Shown here: positions 46,350 to 56,396 of the stretch, piece by piece
How the letters are laid out: each line of letters begins with the position of its first letter
Position numbering within the stretch: the first letter of the stretch is position 1
From: Rhodococcus sp. Leaf278
GTDB lineage: Bacteria; Actinomycetota; Actinomycetes; Mycobacteriales; Mycobacteriaceae
NCBI RefSeq assembly: GCF_001426085.1
Contig: NZ_LMRR01000013.1
Location: forward strand, 18,548 to 82,547
Length of the DNA stretch: 64,000 bases
Direction of reading: 5' to 3'
Notes under the pieces: generated by a model
Seen by the model: the letters and a program-made list of their open reading frames with translations, nothing else
What the model was told of the DNA's origin: nothing
The model's database searches: none
Position numbers and translations under genes: made by a program

Positions 46350-47426
46350 ATGGCGAGAACAGTGAAGCCTTCGGCCATCGACGACATCCTTGCCGAACAC
46401 TCCGGGCTCGAGCAGCAACTCGCCGACCCAGCGCTGCACAACGACCCGTCCGCGGCGCGCAGGGCAGGCAAAAGATTCGCCGAATTGGCTCCGATCATGT
46501 CCGCGCACACCAAGTTGACCGCCGCGCAGGACGACCTCGAAGCCGCACGTGAACTCGCTGCCGACGATTCGTCGTTCGCGGCCGAGATCCCCGAACTCGA
46601 GGCGACCGTACTGCACCTCGAGCAGACCCTCACCGACCTGCTCGCGCCACGAGACCCGCACGACGGCGACGACATCGTGATGGAGGTCAAGTCAGGTGAG
46701 GGCGGCGAGGAATCGGCGCTCTTCGCGGCCGATCTCGCGCGGATGTACGTGCGCTACGCAGAACGCCGTGGCTGGCGGGTCGAGGTGCTCGACGCCAACG
46801 TCTCCGACCTGGGTGGGTACAAGGACGCGACCCTGTCGATCAAGACCAAGGACCCACTCGACGGCGTGTGGGCGCGACTGAAGTTCGAGGGTGGCGTGCA
46901 CCGGGTGCAGCGGGTGCCGGTCACCGAATCTCAAGGACGCGTGCATACTTCCGCGGCCGGGATTCTGGTCTATCCCGAACCCGATGAGGTCGAAGAGGTT
47001 CAGATCGACGAAACCGATTTGCGTATCGACGTCTACCGCTCGTCCGGCAAGGGCGGCCAGGGGGTCAACACCACCGACTCCGCGGTTCGGCTCACCCACC
47101 TTCCCACGGGCATCGTGGTGACCTGCCAGAACGAGCGCTCGCAGCTGCAGAACAAGGCGCGCGCGATGCAGGTTCTGGCAGCTCGCCTCCAGGCGGCCGC
47201 AGAGGAAGCAGCCAACGAAGAGGCTTCGGCCGGCCGGGCCAGCCAGGTGCGTACCGTCGACCGCTCGGAGCGGATCAGAACCTACAACTATCCCGAGAAC
47301 CGCATCACCGATCACCGCATCGGCTTCAAGGCGCACAACCTCGATGCCCTGCTCGACGGCGAAATGGATGCGTTGCTCGACGCGCTCGCCAAAGCGGACC
47401 GCGACGCTCGGATGCAAGCAGAGTAG
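46350..47426 (+). CDS. prfA: Peptide chain release factor 1
   Basis: 358 residues. Coiled N-terminal domain, codon-recognition region with [20 protein letters not shown], and the catalytic GGQ in [20 protein letters not shown] (near 235), whose Gln is methylated by PrmC encoded one gene downstream. Releases peptides at UAA and UAG. ATG start 45 bases after the rpmE terminator T-run. Confidence 0.96.
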   Translation: MARTVKPSAIDDILAEHSGLEQQLADPALHNDPSAARRAGKRFAELAPIMSAHTKLTAAQDDLEAARELAADDSSFAAEIPELEATVLHLEQTLTDLLAPRDPHDGDDIVMEVKSGEGGEESALFAADLARMYVRYAERRGWRVEVLDANVSDLGGYKDATLSIKTKDPLDGVWARLKFEGGVHRVQRVPVTESQGRVHTSAAGILVYPEPDEVEEVQIDETDLRIDVYRSSGKGGQGVNTTDSAVRLTHLPTGIVVTCQNERSQLQNKARAMQVLAARLQAAAEEAANEEASAGRASQVRTVDRSERIRTYNYPENRITDHRIGFKAHNLDALLDGEMDALLDALAKADRDARMQAE

Positions 47427-47533
47427 TTGGGGCGCAGAGCTTTTCAGATTTCGATCGGCCGGTCCATCGCTCGGTGCGATACCCTTGTTTTCCAGGTTCG
47501 ACCCCGCACGAGCGCCCCGAGAGGCACAGCAGA

Positions 47534-48349
47534 ATGAACCAGGCCTTGACACCCGCAGGCGAGAACGCCGTCACCGAGCTGTCGTCGCGCTACGGCATCT
47601 CGACAGACGCGGTCCGCACCATGCTCGACGCCGTCAACAACGGTCGCGGCACCATGGCGCAGTTCAACATTCCCGAGCTCGGTGGCAGCGGACAGTGGAT
47701 GCGCGGCGGAATGACCATGGTGGGCAATATGTTCGATCACGGGCTCAAGAGCCGGGTCGACGGCCTGTGCCGTGATCTGTCTGCGGTGCTGTCGCAGCAT
47801 CAGGTGTATCCGCCGCGGGAGGCTGCGGGTGGGTCGTTCGGTGGTAACTCGTTCGGGTCCGGTTCGTGGTGGCCATCGGATCTGGGTTCGCCGAGTTCGA
47901 GCGGCGGCCAGAACGGGTCGCAGTACGCGGTGTTCCCGGGTTCTCGGAGACTCGCGGTGCTCGTGGGCGGCGAATTGGCTGTGTACGACACGCTGGACCA
48001 CTCCATCGGGGGAGTACAGCAACAGCAGGGCGGTGGACCGGGGTCGCTGGAGTTCACCAGCCAGTACGGCACGTTCAGTGCAGGGAGTCTGCCTCGGGTG
48101 GACCAGCAATCGAGCGGAACGAACTCGCGGAACCAGTCCGCATCGCAGGCCTACCCGCAACAGTCCTCGTCGCAGCAGTCTTCGGTTCCGCAGGTCTCGA
48201 ACCAGTCCGGGGTCGGGGGGAACCAGGTCGGTGTCGACATCTCCGAGATCACCGCTGCGATCGAGGCCCTCGCCGGATTGCACGCGAAGGGGTTCCTCAC
48301 CGACGACGAGTTCTTCGCCAAGAAGTCGGAGCTACTGGGACGCGTGTGA
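47534..48349 (+). CDS. SHOCT-domain protein with low-complexity middle
   Basis: 271 residues from ATG 47534. The N-terminal 100 residues are a conserved-looking block (ALTPAGENAVTELSSRYGIS, MAQFNIPELGGSGQWMRGGM, MVGNMFDHGLKSRV); a Ser/Gly/Gln/Asn-rich disordered middle follows (SGTNSRNQSASQAYPQQ); the last 30 residues are a SHOCT motif (LHAKGFLTDDEFFAKKSELL). No signal peptide. It sits between prfA and prmC, which I remember as adjacent in Mycobacterium, so it looks like an inserted gene in the conserved block. Function unknown. Confidence 0.85.
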   Translation: MNQALTPAGENAVTELSSRYGISTDAVRTMLDAVNNGRGTMAQFNIPELGGSGQWMRGGMTMVGNMFDHGLKSRVDGLCRDLSAVLSQHQVYPPREAAGGSFGGNSFGSGSWWPSDLGSPSSSGGQNGSQYAVFPGSRRLAVLVGGELAVYDTLDHSIGGVQQQQGGGPGSLEFTSQYGTFSAGSLPRVDQQSSGTNSRNQSASQAYPQQSSSQQSSVPQVSNQSGVGGNQVGVDISEITAAIEALAGLHAKGFLTDDEFFAKKSELLGRV

Positions 48350-48383
48350 GTGAGTTGTCGGAGCGTCGTGGCAGTCTGAACCT

Positions 48384-49268
48384 GTGAGCCGCAAGCCGCT
48401 ACGCCTAGCAATCCTCGAAGCAACATCGATGCTCGAGGCGGCCGGCGTGCCGAGTCCACGTGTCGATGCAGAATTTCTTGCCGCGCACCTCGTCGGTGTG
48501 GAACGTGGCCGTCTCGGTCTTGTTCCTCTCGTCGAACCCGAGCTGATCGAGGCGTACTTCCGGACCATCGAGCAGCGCGCGAAACGTATTCCGCTGCAAT
48601 ACATCACGGGTAAGACCTCGCTGGGCAACATCGACGTTGAAGTGGGTCCGGGTGTCTTCGTGCCGCGTCCGGAGACCGAGCTGCTGTTGGCCTGGGCCCT
48701 CGCGTTCCTCGAAAATGTGGACCACCATCCGCCCGTGATTCTCGATCTCTGCACGGGTTCGGGTGCGCTGGCACTCGCGATCGCCAACGCTCGGCCGGAC
48801 GCCGTCGTGCATGCCGTCGAGCTGGATCCGTCCGCCTTGGCGTGGGCGAGGCGTAACGCAGATCTGCGCAGCGGTGAGGGCGATACCCCGATCACGCTGC
48901 ACCACGGCGACGTCACGGCACGTGATGTGTTGGTCGAACTCGACGGCGCAGTCGACATGATCGTCGCGAATCCGCCGTACGTCCCGGAAGGGTCACAACT
49001 CGATCCCGAAGTGATCGATCACGATCCGCACATGGCTCTTTTCGGCGGTGCCGACGGACTGTCGGTGATCGAGCCGATGGTCGGCAACATCGCCCGTTGG
49101 CTTCGAGTCGGCGGCGGCGTCGCGATCGAGCACGACGACTCCAACGGTGACGAGGTGGCGGCACTGCTGTCCCGGAGACGGGTGTTCACCGAGGTCATCG
49201 CGCATCCGGACCTGGCAGGCCGGCCCAGGTTCGTCGTCGCCACACGGGCGCACCCCGCCTCGCCCTGA
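48384..49268 (+). CDS. prmC: Release factor glutamine methyltransferase
   Basis: 294 residues from GTG 48384. N-terminal helical recognition domain, VFVPRPETELLL, SAM motif ILDLCTGSGALALAIA (near 119-134) and the catalytic NPPYVPEG (196-203), which binds the target glutamine. Methylates the GGQ glutamine of RF1 and RF2 with SAM. Located next to its substrate gene prfA apart from the SHOCT gene. Confidence 0.95.
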   Translation: MSRKPLRLAILEATSMLEAAGVPSPRVDAEFLAAHLVGVERGRLGLVPLVEPELIEAYFRTIEQRAKRIPLQYITGKTSLGNIDVEVGPGVFVPRPETELLLAWALAFLENVDHHPPVILDLCTGSGALALAIANARPDAVVHAVELDPSALAWARRNADLRSGEGDTPITLHHGDVTARDVLVELDGAVDMIVANPPYVPEGSQLDPEVIDHDPHMALFGGADGLSVIEPMVGNIARWLRVGGGVAIEHDDSNGDEVAALLSRRRVFTEVIAHPDLAGRPRFVVATRAHPASP

Positions 49269-49323
49269 CGGCGGGAGCGGCACCTGACACCACTTCGTTA
49301 CCGCAAGTGGAAGGATGGGCACC

Positions 49324-49986
49324 GTGAGTACCGTTTACGACTGCAGTGAAGCCGATGCGCGCGCTGCGGGATTGACCGCGGCCCGCGGTGCCCTCAAGTC
49401 CGGCCGACTCGTGGTGATGCCCACCGACACCCTGTACGGGATCGCCGCCGATGCCTTCGACGGCAGCGCAGTCACAGATCTGCTGCGCGCCAAGGGGCGG
49501 GGACGCGATATGCCCGTGCCCGTGCTCGTCGGCTCGTGGAACACCATCGACGGCTTGGTCCAGAGTGTCCGGCCACGCACCCGAGATCTGATTCGCGCGT
49601 TCTGGCCCGGCGCGTTGAGCATCGTCGTCCAGCAGGCTCCGTCGCTGGCGTGGGATCTGGGTGATGCCCAGGGCACGGTCATGTTGCGTATGCCGCTGCA
49701 TCCGGTCGCGCTCGAGTTGCTGCGTGAGGTCGGCCCGCTCGCGGTGTCCAGCGCCAACATCTCGGGAAGCCCGCCTGCCACCACCGTGACCGAGGCACGG
49801 GACCAGCTGGGTGGGTCGGCGGCGGTCTATCTCGACGGGGGACCGGCAGATCACGCGGTGGCGTCGACCATCGTGGATCTGACGAGCGACCGCGCGCGAA
49901 TTCTGCGGGTCGGTGCCATTCCCACCGAAAAGATTGCCGAGGTTCTCGGTGTCACCGCCGAAAGCCTGGTCCCGGGAGCGTCCTGA
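49324..49986 (+). CDS. tsaC: L-threonylcarbamoyladenylate synthase (Sua5/YrdC family)
   Basis: 220 residues from GTG 49324; ATG 49315 is in frame but overlaps the likely ribosome site AAGG, so GTG is preferred. SUA5/YciO/YrdC fold: GRLVVMPTDTLYGIAADAF, LRAKGRGRDMPVPVLVGS, RAFWPGALSIVVQ and SSANISGSP. It makes threonylcarbamoyl-AMP from threonine, bicarbonate and ATP for the t6A37 modification of ANN-reading tRNAs. Confidence 0.93.
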   Translation: MSTVYDCSEADARAAGLTAARGALKSGRLVVMPTDTLYGIAADAFDGSAVTDLLRAKGRGRDMPVPVLVGSWNTIDGLVQSVRPRTRDLIRAFWPGALSIVVQQAPSLAWDLGDAQGTVMLRMPLHPVALELLREVGPLAVSSANISGSPPATTVTEARDQLGGSAAVYLDGGPADHAVASTIVDLTSDRARILRVGAIPTEKIAEVLGVTAESLVPGAS

Positions 49987-50004
49987 CATGCCCGTCCGTG
50001 CCGC

Positions 50005-51216
50005 ATGAGTGTCGAGTTGCTGGCTCAGTCGAATCTGGGGGCAGGCGTTCCCATTCGGGAGCTACTGCTGGTCTTTCTCACTGCCGCCGTCGTCACGTTC
50101 TTCGCCACCGGTGGAGTCAGAGTGGCGGCGATCAAGTTCGGTGCTGTTGCCATTCCGCGCGATCGTGACGTCCACGTGCAAGCCACCCCGAGGCTCGGGG
50201 GAGTGGGCATCTACGTGGGCATGCTCGCCGCCCTGCTCTTCGCGTCGCAGCTGCCTGCCCTGGCCCGGGGTTTCGACGTCGCTTACAACCGCGATATTCC
50301 GGCCGCGCTGGTTGCCGGCTTCGTGATCGTGTTGGTCGGTGTCATCGACGACCGCTGGGGCCTGGATGCCCTGACCAAGTTCGTCGGGCAGGTGACGGCA
50401 GCGGGCGTGTTGGTGATCATGGGTGTCAGTTGGGTCGTGCTGTATCAGCCCTGGGGAGGTGAGCCCGGTCAGCCGGGTAGCACCCTGGTCCTCGATCAAC
50501 TGCAGGCCGGACTCGTGACGGTTCTGATCACCGTCGTGATCGTCAACGCCATGAATTTCGTCGACGGCCTCGACGGGTTGGCCGCCGGTCTCGGGCTCAT
50601 TTCCTCGGTGGCGATCTGCATCTTCTCGGTGGGGCTGCTGCAGGAGCAAGGCGGCGATGTGGGCGTCTACCCGCCTGCGCTGATCGCCGCTGCGCTGGCC
50701 GGTGCCTGTCTGGGATTTTTGCCGCACAATTTCCAACCTGCGCGCATATTCATGGGTGATTCGGGCTCCATGCTCATCGGGCTGACGCTGGCCACGATCT
50801 CGACGAGTGCCTCGGGGAGGATCCCGTTGACGGCGTACGGCCCGCGCGATCTGCTCGGCCTGTTGTCGCCGCTTCTGTTGGTCGGTGCAGTGATGCTCAT
50901 CCCGATACTCGATCTGCTGCTGGCCGTCATCCGTCGCACGCGGGCCGGACGAAGCCCGTTCAGTCCGGACAAGATGCATTTGCATCATCGGCTCCTGCAG
51001 ATCGGTCACTCACATCGACGGGTGGTACTGGTGATCTACCTGTGGGTCGGTGTACTCGCTTTTGGGGCGGTCGGATCATCCCTGCTCGATCGACGCATTG
51101 TTGTCCTCCTGGTTGCCGCCGGTCTTGTTTTCGCGCTGGTGGTCACAGCCGTCCCCACCTTGCGGGTGGATCGATCGCGTGGACAGGAACGTCGAAGCGC
51201 ACGACGAGGCGGCTGA
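50005..51216 (+). CDS. wecA: Polyprenyl-phosphate GlcNAc-1-phosphate transferase (WecA/MraY family)
   Basis: 403 residues, about 11 membrane helices. Cytoplasmic motifs: PRDRDVHVQATPRLGGVGIY, VGVIDDRWGLDALTKF with the metal-binding Asp pair, NAMNFVDGLDGLAAGLGL, RIFMGDSGSMLIG and the His-rich HLHHRLLQIGHSHRR. Transfers GlcNAc-1-P to decaprenyl phosphate, the first step of the rhamnose-GlcNAc linker that joins arabinogalactan to peptidoglycan in mycolic-acid bacteria. Syntenic with Rv1302. Confidence 0.93.
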   Translation: MSVELLAQSNLGAGVPIRELLLVFLTAAVVTFFATGGVRVAAIKFGAVAIPRDRDVHVQATPRLGGVGIYVGMLAALLFASQLPALARGFDVAYNRDIPAALVAGFVIVLVGVIDDRWGLDALTKFVGQVTAAGVLVIMGVSWVVLYQPWGGEPGQPGSTLVLDQLQAGLVTVLITVVIVNAMNFVDGLDGLAAGLGLISSVAICIFSVGLLQEQGGDVGVYPPALIAAALAGACLGFLPHNFQPARIFMGDSGSMLIGLTLATISTSASGRIPLTAYGPRDLLGLLSPLLLVGAVMLIPILDLLLAVIRRTRAGRSPFSPDKMHLHHRLLQIGHSHRRVVLVIYLWVGVLAFGAVGSSLLDRRIVVLLVAAGLVFALVVTAVPTLRVDRSRGQERRSARRGG

Positions 51217-51261
51217 TCCCGTCGGTTGTTCGCGCTCGCGAGCTGGGTACCCTCGACAACT

Positions 51262-51714
51262 GTGACCTTCACTCCGCAATCCATGCCCGACCAATTCGCG
51301 CCGCTTCGTGCCGCCGTCCGTTACGGACTGATCGGCCTGGTGGTGTTGACGGTGGTGAGTGTCGGTATCTCTGTGACTGCGGCCGGCACTCCCGGCCTGT
51401 GGGGATCGCTGATCGGCGTGGCCATCGGCGGAGGGTTTGTGATCACGACGGCCCTGTCGGTCGCTCTCACCACGCGTTTTCCTGCTTCGGCGGTCGGAGC
51501 GCTGTTGCTCGGTGGTTGGTTGCTGAAGATGGTGATCGCGCTGATCGTGCTGGTCGCGCTCAAGGATGCCGAGTTCTACAGCCGCTACGCGCTGGGGCTG
51601 ACGATCCTGGGGGCGCTGGTGGTGGTGCTCGGGGCCGAGGTCTTCGGGGTCGTCAAGACGAAAGTCGCCTACGTCGACAGTGCTCCGTCCGCCGACCACC
51701 CCGACAGTCGGTAG
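51262..51714 (+). CDS. AtpI-like small membrane protein upstream of the atp operon
   Basis: 150 residues from GTG 51262. Four hydrophobic helices (YGLIGLVVLTVVSVGISVT, GSLIGVAIGGGFVITTALSV, AVGALLLGGWLLKMVIALIV, LGLTILGALVVVLGAEVFGV). The position between wecA and atpB equals Rv1303, and the topology fits the AtpI/UncI group that assists c-ring assembly. A TACCCT -10-like hexamer ends 8 bases before the start codon. Confidence 0.82.
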   Translation: MTFTPQSMPDQFAPLRAAVRYGLIGLVVLTVVSVGISVTAAGTPGLWGSLIGVAIGGGFVITTALSVALTTRFPASAVGALLLGGWLLKMVIALIVLVALKDAEFYSRYALGLTILGALVVVLGAEVFGVVKTKVAYVDSAPSADHPDSR

Positions 51715-52089
51715 TACGACACGGCGTCGTAATCGGTTAAGCTGAGGCCCGCCTACACAACGTCGTAGTTCTGTTGATAAAGTTTGTATCAAGCGGTGGG
51801 CAAGACCGGGACAAAAGAGACTTTTTCCCCGGACCGGACCCCCGCAGGTAGCAGTCAGCGTGAGCTTCCTTACAGTAGGCCCGGAGTCACAGACTTCGGC
51901 AACGTAAGGTTTCGCCCTGAGAGTTGCCGAGTCGACGTGAGTCGCCGACACCCGACAGACGCTTGGCCGATGAAGACCGGGCCTCAGCCTCTGACGATTG
52001 CGAGCCGATTTTCGTCGACTTGATAGATCGTCATTGTCCGATCGAACCGCAGTCGTCACTCGGCTGCGGCCCGAACACGGGAGAGACCG
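51715..52089 (+). other. 375-base leader region before the ATP synthase operon
   Basis: No gene is supported; short frames here have non-coding composition. TTGATA (51774-51779) and TATCAA (51787-51792) form a 6-bp inverted repeat with a 7-base loop. TACAGT near 51870 could be a -10 box. The region probably carries the atp promoter and a long untranslated leader. Confidence 0.5.
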
Positions 52090-52881
52090 CTGAGCGTCAC
52101 CAACCTGGCTGCGGAGTTCCATCCGCCGTCGCTATCCGATTTCTTTCCTCCCGCGGTGCTGTTCGAGGGAACCCCGTTCGAGCTCGACCGACTGATGCTC
52201 ATTCGCATCCTCATGTCGGCGCTGCTCATCGTGTTCATGCTGATCGCTCTGCGCAGCCCCAAGATCGTGCCTCGCGGAATTCAGAACGTTGCCGAGATCG
52301 CTCTCGATTTCGTTCGGATCCACGTCGCGGAGGACGTGCTCGGCAAGGAACAGGGACGTCGCTTCCTGCCCGTCATCATGACGATTTTCTTCACGGTGCT
52401 GGCGGTGAACGCCAGTGCAGTCATTCCGTTCCTGAACATCTCGTCCAACGCCAGGATCGGATTGCCCATCGTGCTGGCCGCGGTCGCGTACGTCGCGTTC
52501 GTCTACGCCGGTGTGAAGAAGTTCGGCGTCGGCAAGTTCGTCAAGGGCACGATCGTCATCCCCGGCATCCCGCCGGCCATGCATGTGCTGTTGATTCCGC
52601 TCGAGTTCATCTCGAACTTCGTGCTCCGGCCCTTCACGTTGACCGTGCGTCTGCTGGCCAACATGCTCGCCGGTCACATCATGCTCGTGCTGTTCTTCAG
52701 CGCCACGCAGTTCTTCCTCTTCGAGGCCTCTGCCGGCCTGAAGATCTTCGCCGCACCCTCGCTCATCATGGGCTTCCTGTTCACGATGTTCGAGATGCTC
52801 GTGATCTTCCTACAGGCGTACATCTTCGCGCTGCTGACGGCGATCTACATCGATCTGTCGCTGCACGCCGACTCACACTGA
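52090..52881 (+). CDS. atpB: ATP synthase Fo subunit a; apparent CTG start
   Basis: 263 residues if translation begins at CTG 52090. The frame is open back to a TAG at 52024, and the first ordinary start (GTG 52156) would delete the family N-terminus SVTNLAAEFHPPSLSDFFPP. GGGAGAG at 52079-52085 places a ribosome site 6 bases before CTG; no ATG, GTG or TTG occurs between 52024 and 52156 in frame. Membrane helices follow, with RPFTLTVRLLANMLAGH carrying the essential Arg of the proton path and the final helices EMLVIFLQAYIFALLTAIYI. First gene of atpBEFHAGDC. Confidence 0.9.
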   Translation: MSVTNLAAEFHPPSLSDFFPPAVLFEGTPFELDRLMLIRILMSALLIVFMLIALRSPKIVPRGIQNVAEIALDFVRIHVAEDVLGKEQGRRFLPVIMTIFFTVLAVNASAVIPFLNISSNARIGLPIVLAAVAYVAFVYAGVKKFGVGKFVKGTIVIPGIPPAMHVLLIPLEFISNFVLRPFTLTVRLLANMLAGHIMLVLFFSATQFFLFEASAGLKIFAAPSLIMGFLFTMFEMLVIFLQAYIFALLTAIYIDLSLHADSH

Positions 52882-52902
52882 CCGACCGAAAGACCGAACT
52901 AG

Positions 52903-53199
<297 letters not shown>

Positions 53200-53206
53200 G
53201 AGCGCG

Positions 53207-53776
53207 ATGACAAACGCGATAACGCTGCTCGCAGCAGGGGCTGAAGGGGAGGAATCCCCGAACCCACTGTTGCCCGCAACATACGACATCGTTTGGTCGA
53301 TCGTCTGCGTCGTGATCATCGGCTTCCTGTTCTGGAAGTACGTCGTACCGCGTTTCCAGACGGTTCTCGCCGAGCGCTCCGAGCTCATCGAAGGCGGAAT
53401 CAAGAAGGCCGAGCAGGCTCAGGCCGAGGCCAAGGCTGCGCTCGAGCAGTACCACGCTCAGTTGGCCGATGCCCGTTCCGAGGCCGCGCAGATCCGTGAG
53501 GAAGCGCGTACTCAGGGGCAGGCGATTCTCGCCGAGATGAAGGAAAAGGCGCAGGAAGAGAGCGACCGGATCGTGGCTGCAGGCCACAATCAGCTCGTTG
53601 CTCAGCGTCAGCAGATCGTCACCGAACTTCGTGGAGATCTGGGACGTACGGCCGTCGAACTCGCTGAGAAGGTCATCGGAGAGCAGCTGTCCGACGACGC
53701 GAAGCGTTCCAGTTCGATCGATCGCTTCCTCAACGAGTTGGATTCCGTCACCGCGGACTCCGCATCCGGAAAGTGA
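53207..53776 (+). CDS. atpF: ATP synthase Fo subunit b
   Basis: 189 residues, ATG 8 bases after atpE. One N-terminal membrane helix ([20 protein letters not shown], near 27-46) and a long charged coiled coil ([20 protein letters not shown]) forming the stator stalk. Separate from delta, unlike the b-delta fusion of mycobacteria. The stop overlaps the atpH GTG. Confidence 0.95.
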   Translation: MTNAITLLAAGAEGEESPNPLLPATYDIVWSIVCVVIIGFLFWKYVVPRFQTVLAERSELIEGGIKKAEQAQAEAKAALEQYHAQLADARSEAAQIREEARTQGQAILAEMKEKAQEESDRIVAAGHNQLVAQRQQIVTELRGDLGRTAVELAEKVIGEQLSDDAKRSSSIDRFLNELDSVTADSASGK

Positions 53777-54612
53777 GTCGAACCATGTACGCAACTTCTC
53801 GTGAGTCACTCGCCCGTACTCGGTCGGTTGCCCACGAAGCTCTGGGGTCCGCGTCGGATGGCGAGGCAACAGCTGTCGCTGCTCAGACCGGCGCCGAGTT
53901 GTTCGCCGTCGTCGAGACCCTCGACGCGCAGCGCACGTTGCGTACCGCTCTTGCCGACTCGTCGGTCGAGGGCGTTCGGCGAAGCGATCTGGCCGGAGAG
54001 GTCTTCTCCGGCCAGGTATCGAGTGCAACGGCAACGATCGTCAAGGCCGCTGCCGGCGAAAGCTGGTCCAACGCCCGCGACCTGCTGAACTCTCTGGTCG
54101 AGCTGGGACGCGAAGCTTTGCTCCGCGCTGCGGCCGATCAGGACCAGCTGGACACGGTCGAGGACGAGTTGTTCCGACTGGGACGCATCGTGGCCGGCAA
54201 CCCGCAGCTCGAGCAGGCCCTGTCGGATCGCTCGAAGCCGTCGCAGGCCAAGCGCGAACTGCTCGGTCGTCTGCTGTACGGCAAGGTCACGGCAGTTACC
54301 GAGGCGCTCGCAGTTCAGGCTGTGACGCGTCCCCGCAAGACTGCCCCCGCGGATGTTCTGAACGGCTTGGCAGATCTGGCCGCCGAACAGCGTGACCGCG
54401 CGGTTGCACACGTCCGCAGCGCAGCACCCCTGAGCGACAGTCAGCTCGAGAAGCTGACGGCAACCTTGACCCGCACGTACGGCAAGCAGGTCACGGTGCA
54501 TGTAGAGGTCGATACCGAACTGCTCAGCGGACTTGTCGTTCGTATCGGCGACGAGGTCATCGACGGTAGCGGGGCAGGCCGCCTCGCTGCATTGCGAAAG
54601 ACGCTCAAATAG
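53773..54612 (+). CDS. atpH: ATP synthase F1 subunit delta
   Basis: 279 residues from GTG 53773 (GTGA overlap with atpF); ATG 53785, starting [12 protein letters not shown], is an equally possible start. OSCP/delta fold with the C-terminal signature [31 protein letters not shown]. About 100 residues longer than E. coli delta, as is usual in Actinobacteria. Links the stator to the alpha3beta3 head. Confidence 0.93.
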   Translation: MSRTMYATSRESLARTRSVAHEALGSASDGEATAVAAQTGAELFAVVETLDAQRTLRTALADSSVEGVRRSDLAGEVFSGQVSSATATIVKAAAGESWSNARDLLNSLVELGREALLRAAADQDQLDTVEDELFRLGRIVAGNPQLEQALSDRSKPSQAKRELLGRLLYGKVTAVTEALAVQAVTRPRKTAPADVLNGLADLAAEQRDRAVAHVRSAAPLSDSQLEKLTATLTRTYGKQVTVHVEVDTELLSGLVVRIGDEVIDGSGAGRLAALRKTLK

Positions 54613-54700
54613 TCCGACACGGACACAGTAACGAGAAGAAGCGTCTCGACTTTCGAGACATTTCACCCCGCGATCATTTGAAGGAAGAGCAGGAAACACT

Positions 54701-56344
54701 ATGGCGGAGCTGACGATCTCCTCCGACGAGATCCGTAGCGCGATCGATAACTTCACCGCGAGCTACTCACCGGAGTCTTCCCGCGAGGAGGTCGGCACGG
54801 TTACGGACACGAGCGACGGAATCGCTCACGTGTCCGGATTGCCGTCGGCGATGTCCAACGAACTCCTGGAATTCCCCGGCGGAGTCCTCGGTGTCGCGCT
54901 GAACCTGGATGCCACCGAAATCGGTGCCGTCATCCTCGGTGACTACGAGCACATCGAAGAAGGCCAGGAAGTCAAGCGCACCGGAGACGTGCTGTCGGTC
55001 CCCGTGGGCGACGGCTACCTCGGCCGCGTCGTCGACCCCCTCGGCAAGCCCATCGACGGCCTCGGCGACATCGAGTCCTCCGAGACCCGCGCCCTCGAGT
55101 TGCAGGCTGCCTCGGTGCTCGAGCGCCAGCCTGTCGAGGAGCCGCTGCAGACCGGTATCAAGGCGATCGACGCCATGACCCCGATCGGCCGTGGCCAGCG
55201 TCAGCTCATCATCGGCGACCGCAAGACCGGCAAGACCGCGGTCTGCATCGACGCCATCCTGAATCAGAAGGCCAACTGGGAGAGCGGCGACGAGAAGAAG
55301 CAGGTTCGCTGCATCTACGTCGCCATCGGCCAGAAGGGCTCCACGATCGCAGGCGTCAAGGCTGCACTCGAAGAGCAGGGCGCACTCGAATACACCACCA
55401 TCGTCGCCGCACCCGCGTCCGATTCGGCCGGCTTCAAGTGGCTCGCTCCGTACACCGGCTCGGCCATCGGCCAGCACTGGATGTACCAGGGCAAGCACGT
55501 CCTCATCGTGTTCGACGACCTGACCAAGCAGGCCGAGGCGTACCGCGCCATCTCGCTGCTGCTGCGTCGTCCGCCGGGCCGCGAGGCATACCCCGGTGAC
55601 GTCTTCTACTTGCACTCCCGTCTGCTGGAGCGCTCGGCGAAGCTGTCCGACGAGCTCGGCGGCGGATCGTTGACGGCTCTGCCGATCATCGAGACCAAGG
55701 CCAACGACGTCTCGGCGTACATCCCGACCAACGTCATCTCCATCACCGACGGCCAGGTCTTCCTGGAGTCGGACCTCTTCAACAAGGGCGTCCGTCCCGC
55801 GATCAACGTGGGTATCTCGGTTTCCCGAGTCGGCGGTGCTGCGCAGACCAAGGGCATGAAGAAGGTCTCCGGATCCCTTCGTCTCGAGCTCGCTCAGTTC
55901 CGTGAACTCGAAGCCTTCTCCGCATTCGCGTCCGATCTCGACGCTGCCTCCAAGGCACAGCTCGAGCGCGGTGCTCGCCTGGTGGAGCTGCTCAAGCAGG
56001 ATCAGTACGCACCGGTGGCTGTCGAAGACCAGATCGTCTCGATCTGGCTCGCCGGACAGGGCACATACGACTCCGTCCCGGTCGGCGATGTTCGCCGCTT
56101 CGAGACCGAGCTGCTCGAGGATCTGCACCGCAACGCAAGCGGCGTCTACGACAGCATCGCCGGTGGCAAGGCTCTCGACGACGACAACCAGAAGGCACTG
56201 ACCGAAGCGACCGAGAAGTTCAAGGCCGGTTTCGTGGACTCGGACGGCAACCGCGTCGTCAACGAGGCCGAGGCCGACACTCTGAACGCCGACGAGGTCA
56301 GCCAGGAGCAGGTCAACGTCACCCGCAAGACAGTCAGCAAGTAG
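54701..56344 (+). CDS. atpA: ATP synthase F1 subunit alpha
   Basis: 547 residues. Walker A in [17 protein letters not shown] (near 169-185), beta-barrel start [19 protein letters not shown], and [17 protein letters not shown]. The last 35 residues ([20 protein letters not shown] and on) extend beyond the usual end; the homologous mycobacterial extension restrains ATP hydrolysis. Preceded by an 88-base gap with ribosome site GGAAGAGCAGG. Confidence 0.96.
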   Translation: MAELTISSDEIRSAIDNFTASYSPESSREEVGTVTDTSDGIAHVSGLPSAMSNELLEFPGGVLGVALNLDATEIGAVILGDYEHIEEGQEVKRTGDVLSVPVGDGYLGRVVDPLGKPIDGLGDIESSETRALELQAASVLERQPVEEPLQTGIKAIDAMTPIGRGQRQLIIGDRKTGKTAVCIDAILNQKANWESGDEKKQVRCIYVAIGQKGSTIAGVKAALEEQGALEYTTIVAAPASDSAGFKWLAPYTGSAIGQHWMYQGKHVLIVFDDLTKQAEAYRAISLLLRRPPGREAYPGDVFYLHSRLLERSAKLSDELGGGSLTALPIIETKANDVSAYIPTNVISITDGQVFLESDLFNKGVRPAINVGISVSRVGGAAQTKGMKKVSGSLRLELAQFRELEAFSAFASDLDAASKAQLERGARLVELLKQDQYAPVAVEDQIVSIWLAGQGTYDSVPVGDVRRFETELLEDLHRNASGVYDSIAGGKALDDDNQKALTEATEKFKAGFVDSDGNRVVNEAEADTLNADEVSQEQVNVTRKTVSK

Positions 56345-56396
56345 GCCGGCGATGACAGGTGACAAGACGAGCACAGAAGGGAGCGTGAACAGCTAG

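Noticed and set aside
52156..52881. atpB starting at GTG 52156
   Set aside because: This would remove the family-like N-terminus and has no good ribosome site; CTG 52090 fits better.
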